From Teratosphaeria epicoccoides (taxonomy: Eukaryota > Ascomycota > Dothideomycetes > Mycosphaerellales > Teratosphaeriaceae), in NCBI GenBank assembly GCA_021401465.1, contig JADDMT010000093.1, forward strand, positions 1 through 64,000: a DNA stretch of 64,000 bases. Reading direction: 5' to 3'. Within the stretch, counting starts at the first letter, position 1. The number at the start of each line of letters is the position of its first letter. A program made the translations under genes and the position numbers. The notes beneath the pieces were generated by a model. It saw nothing but the letters and a program-made list of their open reading frames with translations. It searched no databases and was not told the DNA's origin. This document shows positions 30,569 through 40,045 of the stretch, in pieces.

Positions 30569-32914
30569 TTACCTCTTCCTCTTCTGCCCGGACTCGTCGT
30601 TTACCTCGAGTAGACCTCTGAAAACAGCCATGATCATGGCTGTCTTGCTCTTCTTCCCACAAGGCGCCTCGATAGCGGCTTGCCGCCGTTGCTGCGCTTC
30701 TGCAGCACGACTCTGCTGGGCCTGCCCATAATGGAGAGCACCTGTGTGACGAGGCTGCTCCACATCGGTTGGCACATGACTCTTTCGTAGTGGATGAGTT
30801 GCCTGTGACGTGAACCTGTTGCGATGGCCTGGCGGTGGAGCAGCCGGCAGATTCTTGACTGCGGCCGGGGAAGGTGCACTTACTGGTTGAGCGTGCTGCC
30901 GAGGTTTCGAAGATGAAGCGACAACTTTGCGCGGGACGCTCCGCCGGTGTGCTTGCTGGGACGATTGTGCTACAGGCGCTGGCACAAATCGTGGCGCTGG
31001 AGCGCCGGCGGAGGCTGCAGCGCTGTCTCTGAAATGGATGCCGCCGAATGCCGATGGGGTCGGTACCGCAACAGAGTACATCGAGCTCGGTTGTGGATTC
31101 GCCGGACGAGGCATCTGAGCTACAACCGGTGTGAGGATGACTGACTCGATCTTGTTGATAGTCTTGCGCTGCTCAGCACGTGAAGCATTTTTGAAATACG
31201 CACCAAGCGAGTCAGTAGAACTGCGTCGTGAAGGCTGCTCAGCTCCAGCTTTGACAGGTGTCGCTGGGCCATACGGCTCGAAATTTCCGTTCCACGGAAT
31301 GTAGCCCAGCCCAGATGACGGATCAGCATAAGTGTGCGGGCGTGGGGCTGGATTCGGTCCAGGCCGTGGAATTGGCTGGGCACCCGCCGGTGTAGCTGGG
31401 TACGGCAGAGCTCCCGACGCTGCGGGACGGCTAGCAGGACGAGGTGCTGGCTGTGGGAAGATCTGGGAGCCTGGTCTCAAGCTTGCCGGGATAGGCGATG
31501 GGACAGCATTCATCTCCTTAGCAGCTTCTGTCGCAAGCTGCTGCCGGACTCTGAAGAGTGTGCCGGTGCCGGCCAAGCTCGAGCGGTCCCAAGCACTTGT
31601 CTCTGGGAAGGGACTCATGGGAGGGATTGCGGTAATGAAAGGCAGATTGTCTGGAGGCAATGTGTTCGCTCGCTTTGGATCTGGTCGTGTAGGTGCAGAT
31701 GGCTGTGGTGGACTGGGCGTCTTGCCAATGTCTGCAACGATCTCAGCACAAAACCACTGGCAGGCCTCATCGTTTTTGTATGCTGGAGCATTGGCCAGGC
31801 TCTGTATCATCACCTTATCATTTTGCTGTTCCACCGGCAAAGTTGACAGAAAGCCAAACAATGAGTAGAATGTCTGACTCGGCTGGATGTGAGGTGGTAG
31901 GACGTCTTTGAGTGATTCAGCACCTGGGTCAGACGTCTCGATCGCCGTCGTCTCTACTATTCTGCTGTCAGCACGTGCCATCGGCTGCTTTGAGTGGCGG
32001 GGAGTACTCAATGTCTCAGGCTCACCTCGATCAAAATACAGCCGTCCATTGTCTTCTGCAACGGCCGCAACGTGAGGTGTTCTGCCCTCAAGTGCGTCAA
32101 GCGCCGTCTCGGAGTCAGTTGTGGCAGATGTCACTATATATTGACCCTGGAACATCGTGAGCCTTCTGCCGTTCGTCGACCCAGCATTACTTGAGGTGTG
32201 CACGTCTGTGCGTGTGCCCTGAGGCGACGTCTCGACAATACTAGGCTGGCTGTCAGTCATGTTAGAAGTCCTGATCGCCGGATGTGGAGCTCGAGCGGGG
32301 GAGGTCATCCTCGTCGCGGGCAGGCGACGAGAGCGCATGGATGACCTGAAGCTCGAGCGAAGAACAGGAGAGAGAGGTCGGACTGCCGATGGGGCAGTGG
32401 TTGGCACTTTGTGGACTACGAAGCCTTTCGTTTGCGTGCCGAAGTGGAATATGCCCCTTAACTTCCTGCCAACCTCTCTGGCAGCTTGCTTAGGGTGGCA
32501 CCAGCGGCTACTTTCCTGCTGTGCAGCACGCTCCTCCTCCATTCTCCGGATGCTGCTGCCCAGAGACGCGCTGGAATGCTGCGGCGGCACACGTCTCGCA
32601 GAAGAAAGTAGACGGGTATTTCTGCTCGGCGGAGCAAGTCTGCGGTCAGTCTCGCAGTCCACCAAGGTGGCAGCCCCCGTGCTCGACATTGTGGCTGGCG
32701 CTGGCGGAAATTGTCCCGTAGAGCGTGAGCCGCCGAAGTCCGTGACGCTGGGAAGCTGGGAAACAACACGTGAGCCGTCTATGTTGTTTAGATGATCTGT
32801 GCTGAGACTCGGAGCGTCAGGTGTGTGGACCAGTGCGGATGTGGGTGAGCCGAAGTAAGCTGGCGAGACCATAGTGGTGGCGAAACCCAGACTGGTGGAT
32901 CTAGTGAAGGGCAT
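30569..32914 (-). CDS. Long, largely disordered protein of unknown function
   Basis: One open frame of 781 residues from an ATG. Most of it is Ser-, Pro-, Ala- and Arg-rich and should be disordered. Two short stretches look ordered: a basic patch with QAAREVGRKLRGIFHFG (about 150-170) and a helical segment with TFYSLFGFLSTLPVEQQNDKVM and NDEACQWFCAEIVADIG (about 350-410). The region after 470 is proline-rich. The C terminus is again basic (KKSKTAMIMAVFRGL... KRKR) and could serve nuclear targeting. I recognise no family; signalling scaffold or cytoskeletal adaptor are only guesses. The frame is intact and its codon use fits its neighbours, so it is very likely a real gene. Confidence 0.7.
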   Translation of the reverse strand: MPFTRSTSLGFATTMVSPAYFGSPTSALVHTPDAPSLSTDHLNNIDGSRVVSQLPSVTDFGGSRSTGQFPPAPATMSSTGAATLVDCETDRRLAPPSRNTRLLSSARRVPPQHSSASLGSSIRRMEEERAAQQESSRWCHPKQAAREVGRKLRGIFHFGTQTKGFVVHKVPTTAPSAVRPLSPVLRSSFRSSMRSRRLPATRMTSPARAPHPAIRTSNMTDSQPSIVETSPQGTRTDVHTSSNAGSTNGRRLTMFQGQYIVTSATTDSETALDALEGRTPHVAAVAEDNGRLYFDRGEPETLSTPRHSKQPMARADSRIVETTAIETSDPGAESLKDVLPPHIQPSQTFYSLFGFLSTLPVEQQNDKVMIQSLANAPAYKNDEACQWFCAEIVADIGKTPSPPQPSAPTRPDPKRANTLPPDNLPFITAIPPMSPFPETSAWDRSSLAGTGTLFRVRQQLATEAAKEMNAVPSPIPASLRPGSQIFPQPAPRPASRPAASGALPYPATPAGAQPIPRPGPNPAPRPHTYADPSSGLGYIPWNGNFEPYGPATPVKAGAEQPSRRSSTDSLGAYFKNASRAEQRKTINKIESVILTPVVAQMPRPANPQPSSMYSVAVPTPSAFGGIHFRDSAAASAGAPAPRFVPAPVAQSSQQAHRRSVPRKVVASSSKPRQHAQPVSAPSPAAVKNLPAAPPPGHRNRFTSQATHPLRKSHVPTDVEQPRHTGALHYGQAQQSRAAEAQQRRQAAIEAPCGKKSKTAMIMAVFRGLLEVNDESGQKRKR

Positions 32915-33744
32915 GAGTGGTGTCTGAGACGGATTTGAATGTCTAAGACTCAGGGGGGGAATATATTTGTGTGTTGGGGAGTGGTCTGAAATTTCCTCGT
33001 ATGCGGGTCTGACTACTCTATCTCGACTACGCGATCTGAGCTTGCTGGGTGTGCTCCTCGTCTAGACCGGCTAGGAGAAGAGTACGAGCCAGCTTGCTAA
33101 GATCGCGGCGTGCTATCGAGAAAGTCAATAGTGTTGCGACCTTGGCGAGAAGCTTCAGTTGCGCTGAAGAGAGCAGAGACTGCTGGTCTGGCGGTAAGAC
33201 ACCACTTCTATACCTCGAGCTCACAACGATGAAAGCGATACCGGCAGAAATGCGACCGAGGATGGACAAAGAGTCCTTCCAGAAACCGGGTAACCTGCTT
33301 CTTTGTCTGCTTTGTCACCCGTATGGACAATGGCTGCCGAGGCTTTTGCATCGACCTTTAGGGGAAGCTCAATATGTGGACATGACGTATTACAATAAGG
33401 ACAATGGGACGAAGGGGATTCAAGACGGAATGCTGTCGGACAACTGGAGAAGAGTTCGGCATATCAGCTGTCGGAGGGCTGTGTCCGGGACTCTGCGCAC
33501 ACTATGCTTGCCGTGCTCCTTTCATCGACTCGCGACAACGAGCGCCAAGCTTGGCTTCTGCGTGGGAGGTTGCGAATACGACGTTCAAGAGCTGGTGTGC
33601 AGCGCAACACGACTACAGGTACGCCATCATCAGAAGTGTCCGAAAGTTGCATGATTCATGCTATTTAAGGGCCCTGTAATAAGAGACGGACTGCATAACC
33701 AGTACGCATATTCCAGCCTCAATAGACTCAAAGAAGCTAGCTCA
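32915..33744. other. Intergenic, no convincing gene
   Basis: An 830-bp spacer. A minus-strand stretch at 33027-33269 reads like an amphipathic helical tail, but it has no ATG and no upstream exon I could join. A plus-strand frame of 201 codons overlaps it and has no domain. Confidence 0.4.
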
Positions 33745-34477
33745 CTACACTACCGTCGTCCTCAACGTGACCGTCGACTGCGGCGACGGCGTAGTCGTTA
33801 TCACCGTCGTGCTCTCCACCGTAGCTTGAGGAGTCACCGTGACAACTGCAACTGACCCCGGCGCTGTCGTCGGGCTGCGACTTGGCGTGACTGTGCTCGT
33901 CGACTCCACGACTTGCAACGCCGTTGACGTGTACACTGACGCAGCGCCAGCAGTGGCACTCGCCGTAACCACAGCGAGAGAAGTGCTAGTCGACGGAACG
34001 ACAACAAGAGTGTCCGTCAAATCGTCGCTAGGATCAGTCAAGCTTCGTTCCGGCATGGCTGTCTGGAGCCTCGTGACGGTCGTCGTGGCATCGTTGCTCG
34101 CAGTGATGCTAGTAGTCGACTCGGTCGTATGATGGAATTGCTGGGTCATGGCCAGCACGAAGGAGAGAACGACAGCGATGAGCACCAGTAGAGTTCCCAC
34201 AAGCAGTGCGATCTTTCTTCGTCGTGCTCCTCCGCCACCAAGGCATCTCCTGGGCGGGACCCTCCTCCATGATGTCGAATTCCTGCGGATGAGCAAGACC
34301 ATCCGGGTTCTGCCAGTTGCGCAGCTCGCTGTTGACATGGCCCGAGTACTCCTGGCCGAACCGTGTCGGGTCGTAAGTGGGCGGTCGTACTGTGGGGTTG
34401 TAGGCCGGTAAAGGTGTCTTTGGCGATGTCTCTTGCCCAAGGGGCCAGAAGGGGTTGCTGGACTTGAGATCTGACAT
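33745..34477 (-). CDS. Single-pass membrane protein with Ser/Thr-rich ectodomain
   Basis: The ATG at 34477 starts a proline-rich cytosolic region (MSDLKSSNPFWPLGQ, NPTVRPPTYDPTRFGQ). A membrane helix (IALLVGTLLVLIAVVLSFVLAM) and a Ser/Thr/Val-rich tail of about 130 residues lie in another frame ending at 33745. A 67-nt GT-AG segment (34346-34280, donor GTACTC, acceptor CCGCAG) joins the two in frame. The alternative is a one-base shift near 34215, because the frame across that segment also looks like protein (NWQNPDGLAHPQEFD...MPWWRR). The ectodomain (TTTVTRLQT, VVPSTSTS, TVTPSRSPTT) is the heavily O-glycosylated kind seen in fungal cell-wall sensors and surface proteins. It carries no cysteines, so it is not a WSC sensor. 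Confidence 0.6.
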
Positions 34478-35016
34478 GGCGTGTGACGTGCGGTGAATCG
34501 CTCAGTTCTTACTTGTGACCGCTGCTTTGTCGGAAAAGAATGAGATGAACTGACCCTGCAGTTCTGGAAGCTAGCAAAGGGAACTGCACGTCCAGACGTG
34601 ATCGATGCGAAGGTGAGGGTGAGCCTGCATAAATGCTTTGAGCCTCGTTCGTGAAGACAATGGTCTTGTCGCTGCATGGCGCTTTGTGCTAAATCTGGAG
34701 GCTTTGTGCCGTCATCTCCTCCTTCATTGAGTCCTCCAAATCAGCTCCACATTATTCTCTATTATTCTCTCGTGAGACCGGACCGAGGCGTGCCCAGGAT
34801 GAAGCGCTGACAGGCTAAGGTGTTGACAACCTAAGACGCCAGCGAGTTGAGGCGTTGGAAGCAAAGACGTGACAGGCCGAGACGCTCACAGATGCCAAGA
34901 TTCGATCAAGCAGTCGATGTTACTACTAACTTGTCGGGGATTGCTGTGCCGGATTGGTCCAGTCATTGACGCTGATGTCCGCTGCAGTCGCGTTAGTATT
35001 GCTAAAGTGATCAGAG
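34478..35016. other. Intergenic, no gene seen
   Basis: Spacer between two minus-strand genes, holding the promoter of the membrane-protein gene. Nothing else is recognised. Confidence 0.45.
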
Positions 35017-37537
35017 CTATTCAGGAATCTTACAAAAAGGAAACGCATCGAGCTGCAGCCAGAGGTCTGGCTCGAGGCTTAGAAAGTCATCGTTACCGGC
35101 CAAGGCAAGGGTCTGCATAAAATTAGGACCTCGCAACTGCGTACCCATTTCATTGCTGATCGGAGGCGGCTGCAGCGAGTGGCTCGTCTTTTCAGACGGC
35201 AATTGATCATTGCTGACGCTATTGGCTTTTGAAGCTTGCTGCGATACAAAGTTCGAAGTTCCAATTTTTGTCGACTTAGTCGCTTCCTTCTGCAGCTCTC
35301 CAAGCACAACGCTATACCGCAAGCTCGGTGCGTTAGTCGACATGGCTTGTGTGAGATATGTCAGGATGGGCTCAGCTCGCCGCAACTGTTGCTCGACCTC
35401 CGGGCTGATGTCTTGCCCCTTCCGCCTTCGCCTAATGATGGAGATGAACGTTATTGACAAGGCGGTGAAGGCGACGTACTGCGTAAACCAAAATGCTGGG
35501 AACGTGGAAGTGTTCGCTAGTGGGCTGCTCAATAGATCTAGCACTCCCTTCGCGGCTTCAAGGCATGTCGTTATCTGAGGCTCAACTTCAGCCTCGAGCA
35601 GAGAATCCACCACAAGCATTGGCCGGTTGATGAACATCAACGCATGTGCGTGAGCCAGCTTGATGACCGTGATCTGTCTCCTGAAGAGCGGGATGAGGCT
35701 GGACAAGTGAACGGCACCGGAGATGACGACTGGCAGCGAAGCGTGCCATGCAGCAACATCTCGCGTTAGGCTTGCGGCCAGCTCTGCTTTACGCTGCTCG
35801 GTCTTCTGTGACACTCCGTACAATTCGCGAGCCGCTCGTCTCACGATGCGCGCAAGTCTGGCATGAAGGATTGAGGCCTCAATGACGCTGTCTTCTTGTC
35901 GCAGTAGTGGTGTACGAGATCCATCGACTGTGAGGGTCGAGTCGTCAATGCGTTCGGGTGGCATTTGGTCGCAATCACATTCATGTACCAATACAGGCCT
36001 CCCAAGCATGACTCCAAAGTACGTGTCAAGAGTGATGACCGCCGAGAAGGTCCTCTTGCGGCACTCTTCTTCGATTCTATTATGCGGACAGCCTCTGCCG
36101 CACCTCCGATGAAGGCCAAAGGTAAAGGCTAGCTGCGTCACTGTGCCAAATGCATACCACGCCTGATTTGGACGGGAAGTGTGCAACAAGTAGAGACAGC
36201 CAGCCAGACGTGACTGTACCGACTCCATCCTGCCTCGACCAGTCCCATTGGCCAGAATGACTTGCGCTTGTTGGTAGTACCGCTCGGCCTCCACCAAGCC
36301 CTTCTCGTCTGCTGCTTTGCTGAAGTGCTCCTCATCACGTCCAAATAGCGATGCCGTAGCCAATGCAATCAGAACAGTGGCTGATTGCGTAGGCTTAAGA
36401 CTCTTTCTACCGTCCTCGTCGTGAAGTAGACTCAGCCACTGCTCGACAGTCGGCCGGTGGAGGAAGCGATAAGTGGGCATTGCGAGCTCAAAGTATATGC
36501 GCAGCAGACGTGCGGTCTCTTCACGACTGGCCAATTTTAGCTCGCCAACTACTACCTTCGGGATTTCTCGATCACCAAAGGCGAATACTGAGATACTGAT
36601 AGGGCCGCCATCGTCCGTCCCGGTTGCGCTGAGATCAGGCTCAGCGGTACTGGTTTGCCCGAAGCGCTCCCACGCCCTTCGAAGGAATGAGTACGCCGAG
36701 CTAGGTCCAGCATAATGGGCGATTTCCTCGGATGTCACATTTGGTCGCGGTGACGTTTTGTAGTTGTCTGTCAATGATGCGCTGCTGGGCCTGGTAGAAG
36801 CAATGTCAGCATCGCTACCGCAACCACCAGTCACCAACTTTCCCGGTTGACGGACAGAGTAGACGCGACGGTATCACCAACGTATGGCGCATGGCCTCCA
36901 GTGATTGCGTGTGTCAACCATGGTTCCAACAGGCTATCGAGCATTGCGTCGACCAAGCAGTGACTTGATCGGCATCAATCAGTCTACCATCGATCACCAA
37001 ACGACTCGATCAGTCGAGCAGTATCTCATCCGTCAGAACGAGGACCAGATTTGGTGGGTCATCAAGAGCTCGTCCGTATCGCCGCCAACAAGTTGTCAAG
37101 CATTTGACACCTTGACTACCGTCCGACTGCTTGTTTCATCGAGTGCTGTCTCATGACCTCGCCTCGCCATGCTAATCTGACACATACGATCACTTAAATC
37201 TGACACCCACCTTTCTATCCGACTCGACGGCAGCGGTCCAACAAGTCGTCCTCGTGTATAGCTCGCGTCGTACGTGCACGCCACATCATGACTCAAGCAC
37301 ACAGTGCAAGGCTGTTCGCCACTGCACCTCCTCTGAGACAGATCAGTCTCTCTCTCTCTCTCTCTCTCTCCCCACAAATGTATATCATTCCATTCACACC
37401 TTTCTTGCTTTGCATCGATCGCAGGCTCTGGTGACTTTCTGGCGCTTGGCCGTGTGCGCCGATGGAGATCTTGAGGCACCTTTGCGAGGATCTCTCGATC
37501 CCTGCGCGGGTGGAAAGGAGGCTGATGAAGCCGACAT
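35017..37537 (-). CDS. Zn2Cys6 transcription factor with fungal-specific regulatory domain
   Basis: The ATG at 37537 starts a 46-codon first exon ending CDRCKARK. After an intron of 68 nt (37400 to 37333) exon 2 continues RRCSGEQPCTVCLSHDVAC, completing a six-cysteine binuclear zinc cluster with spacing C-x2-C-x6-C-x5-C-x2-C-x6-C. A linker with a second short intron near 37205-37166 follows. The next part (about 37110-36840) I could not splice with certainty. The large last exon (to 35017) carries the Fungal_trans domain: EETARLLRIYFELAMPTYRFLHRP, TVLIALATASLFG, QAWYAFGTVTQLAFTFGLHRR, ECRKRTFSAVITLDTYFGVMLGRP. Such factors bind CGG-type sites and regulate metabolism. It is 19 kb from the biosynthetic block, so a link to it is not implied. 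The first intron is nearly filled by a (GA)n tract. Confidence 0.82.
37347..37370. repeat. (TC)12 dinucleotide microsatellite in an intron
   Basis: Twenty-four bases of pure TC on the plus strand (GA on the gene's strand) lie within the 68-nt intron that splits the zinc cluster of the transcription factor. The tract fills the space between donor and acceptor, so length changes would alter intron size directly. Confidence 0.85.
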
Positions 37538-37974
37538 GGTTCCTAGTCGATGCCGTGAAGGAAAAGCCTGCGGACAAGGTCCAAGGTCGGGCGGAAAGTC
37601 AGAAATCCGCGTAGGTTGCGGGGTCACTTGAGGATAAGTTCCGAGGTCTGTGCCGTGACCTTACATGTATGACAGATTTCAAGTCGCTCAGTCAGCTCAT
37701 CGAGCCGGTTGACGCATGGACTGATTGTTTGACAGGTACTAAACGAGAAATGAAAAAGGGTCTGCCGACGATTTTCGAGAGTCGCCAATTTGCACCGACC
37801 AGTTGAGCAAATGTTCATGATTCCGCCAATGGAGTCGGCTCTATGTTTATTATCCAGATGCTACGCCGTAACGCCTCGCTGTAATTCCAGAAGCACTTTT
37901 GACCCGCACATCAGCCTGCTGGATGTGCTTATCCGAGCTGAGCGGCAAGAAATTAATTTAAACTGCAATGTCAT
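37538..37974. other. Intergenic, no gene seen
   Basis: Spacer between two minus-strand genes, with the promoter of the Zn2Cys6 factor gene. No other feature is seen. Confidence 0.45.
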
Positions 37975-39560
37975 TTAGTGCTTGGATCGCATTTCCTGCT
38001 GCCCATCAGTGCCAGGTACATGACCCGGCTCCTTGAAAACAGCCGTCATTGCCTCCTCTAGGATTGTCATTCCCTCATCAATTTCCTGCTCGCTGATGAC
38101 AAGAGGCGGCACGAATCTGAGCGTGTTGGTGCCGCATGTGATGATGAGCAGGCCTCGTTCTCTGGCGGCGGTGATGACAGGCGTCGGGTCAGCACTCAGC
38201 TGCATGCCGAGTATTAGACCTCGCCCTCGCACCTCCTTGACGACTTCTGGAAAGCGCTCGTGTATCCGCACCATGTGCAGCCTGAATTTCGCCTCTTTCT
38301 TGACGACATCTTTCTGCAGCTCTGGGTCTGCGAGTCGGTTGACGATGTAATGCGCGACTCGGCAGCCAAGAGGGTTTCCGCCGAAAGTCGTGCCATGGTC
38401 GCCCGTCACGATCTTGCTGGACACTTCGTCTGTTACCAACGTCGCTCCAATCGGGAAGCCGTTCCCGAGGGCTTTCGCAGTGGTCAGAATGTCGGGATGA
38501 GCCTCGGGTGGCAGGTCTACATGCGCCCAGAGCTTGCCGGTCCTGCCTAGCCCACACTGGATCTCGTCGTAGATGAGTACGGCGCCGACCTTGGTGCAAC
38601 GCTTCCGGAGCGCCAGGAGGAACTCTGGCGTTGCGACATTGACTCCGCCCTCACCCTGAATAGGCTCGATGATGACGCCGCAAGTGTTTTCGGTCACAAG
38701 GTCGTTGATCGCTGCGATGTCGTTGTATGTGCCGTATTTGAAGCCTGGTATCATTGGCGAGAAGGGCTTCTGGTATTTGGGATTCGGCGTGGCGGACAAC
38801 GAGCCCATGGTCCGTCCGTGGAAAGAGTTCTGGAAGCTGACCAGTTCATGCTTGCTGCCATCAGGCTGTACGGACCTGCCGTACTTCCTCGCGAATTTGA
38901 TAGCAGCTTCATTGGCCTCGCTGCCTGAGTTGCAAATGAATGCTTTGCCTACGTCTCTCATGCCACCCGCCGCCCTTGTCTTTTCGACCAATAACTGACT
39001 CAAGGCGCCGATCCAGGGGTTGTGGTACAAGTTACTGCAATGCATGAGCGTCTGTGCCTGCTGGTACATGATCTTGCTGATCTCTGGCTCGCAGTGCCCG
39101 AGCGCATTGACTGCGATACCGGCAGTGAAGTCTAGATACCGCCGATTCTCCATGTCCCAGATGTAACACCCTTCACCCTTCTGCATCATGACAGGCGGCC
39201 GCACATACGTCGGCACCATGTACGGGGCTTGCGCATGTACCAGACGTGCTGTCTGCGAGTCTGCTGGCGGGTCCGGCGCTGGCAACCGCGTTTCCCGCTG
39301 CACCACAGGCTGTCAGCATCCCGCTGGCCGGTGTAGGCGTGTATGCTTCTCCGGCGGCATCATCATACCTCGATCGCATTCTTGAATCCTGCCGGCAGAG
39401 TGGAAGCTGCTATAGCAGCAGTGGCATAACATCTCCCTGCATGTGGTCCTGGAGAATTTTTGACGCGCAGTGCGCGCTGGCAGCAGCTTCTCACTGACAT
39501 TGTCGTGTGCCACAATGCTCTCGCTCCTGAGCCGACAGGTGATGCCTTTGCGCACAACAT
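37975..39560 (-). CDS. ARG8: Acetylornithine aminotransferase, mitochondrial
   Basis: Two exons (39560-39369, 39297-37975) give up to 504 residues. The enzyme makes N-acetylornithine in the mitochondrial arginine pathway, using pyridoxal phosphate and glutamate. Exon 1 encodes a typical presequence: from the second Met (39500) it reads MSVRSCCQRALRVKNS...CYATAA; the first ATG at 39560 adds 20 residues. The intron joins FKNAIE to RETRLPAP in frame. Domain marks are YIWDMENRRYLDFTAGIAV, GSEANEAAIKFARK, FQNSFHGRTMGSLSAT, EPIQGEGGV, IYDEIQCGLGRTG, and the PLP-binding Lys339 in TTAKALGNGFP. HGTTFGGNPLGC and the closing LRFVPPLVIS are also present. It could also be compared with ornithine aminotransferase, but the motif set and presequence favour Arg8. 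Confidence 0.93.
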
Positions 39561-40045
39561 GCTTGTTTCTCGAGGTGCGCCGAGATTTTCCGTGTCTGCG
39601 TCATCCCGCTCCCGGGCATGACTCGGTGGGGGAGGGGTATTCTCCTCTCGTTATCGATAAAGAACGATGGAACCTCCAGTCACCGAATCTATTTCCTTCA
39701 TCGATATATACGGTCTTGGCGCGATTCAGTCCGACTGCCGTTGCCGGCTCTCAGAACTGCTTGCCCAGCGGGCGATGACGAGCGACTGGTCGCCTGAATA
39801 TGTACATCAGGCACCTTCTATCCAAGGCCAACATCAGTCATCAAGATCAGTCATCACTTTGTCGAATACGCGATCCATGGATTGGGGCCGGTGGCACAGC
39901 GACCGCCGACTACCGCTACTTCCCTTTCTAGTCACCGTGCCGCTTGTCACCACAACTATGCGGCCACTGCCGCTCGCCAAGTACAAGTCCTCATTCCATC
40001 CTCCATTCGATTCTATATCGAGCTTGCATCTGTGCAATCCACAAC
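39561..40045. other. Divergent promoter region
   Basis: Spacer between the aminotransferase gene (minus) and the large gene on the plus strand. It must hold both promoters. Open frames inside are short and overlap without domain signs. Confidence 0.45.

Noticed and set aside
33027..33269. Minus-strand 80-codon stretch that reads like a helical protein tail
   Set aside because: No ATG opens the frame and I could not find an upstream exon to join. It may be a fragment, but the evidence is too thin to list as a gene.
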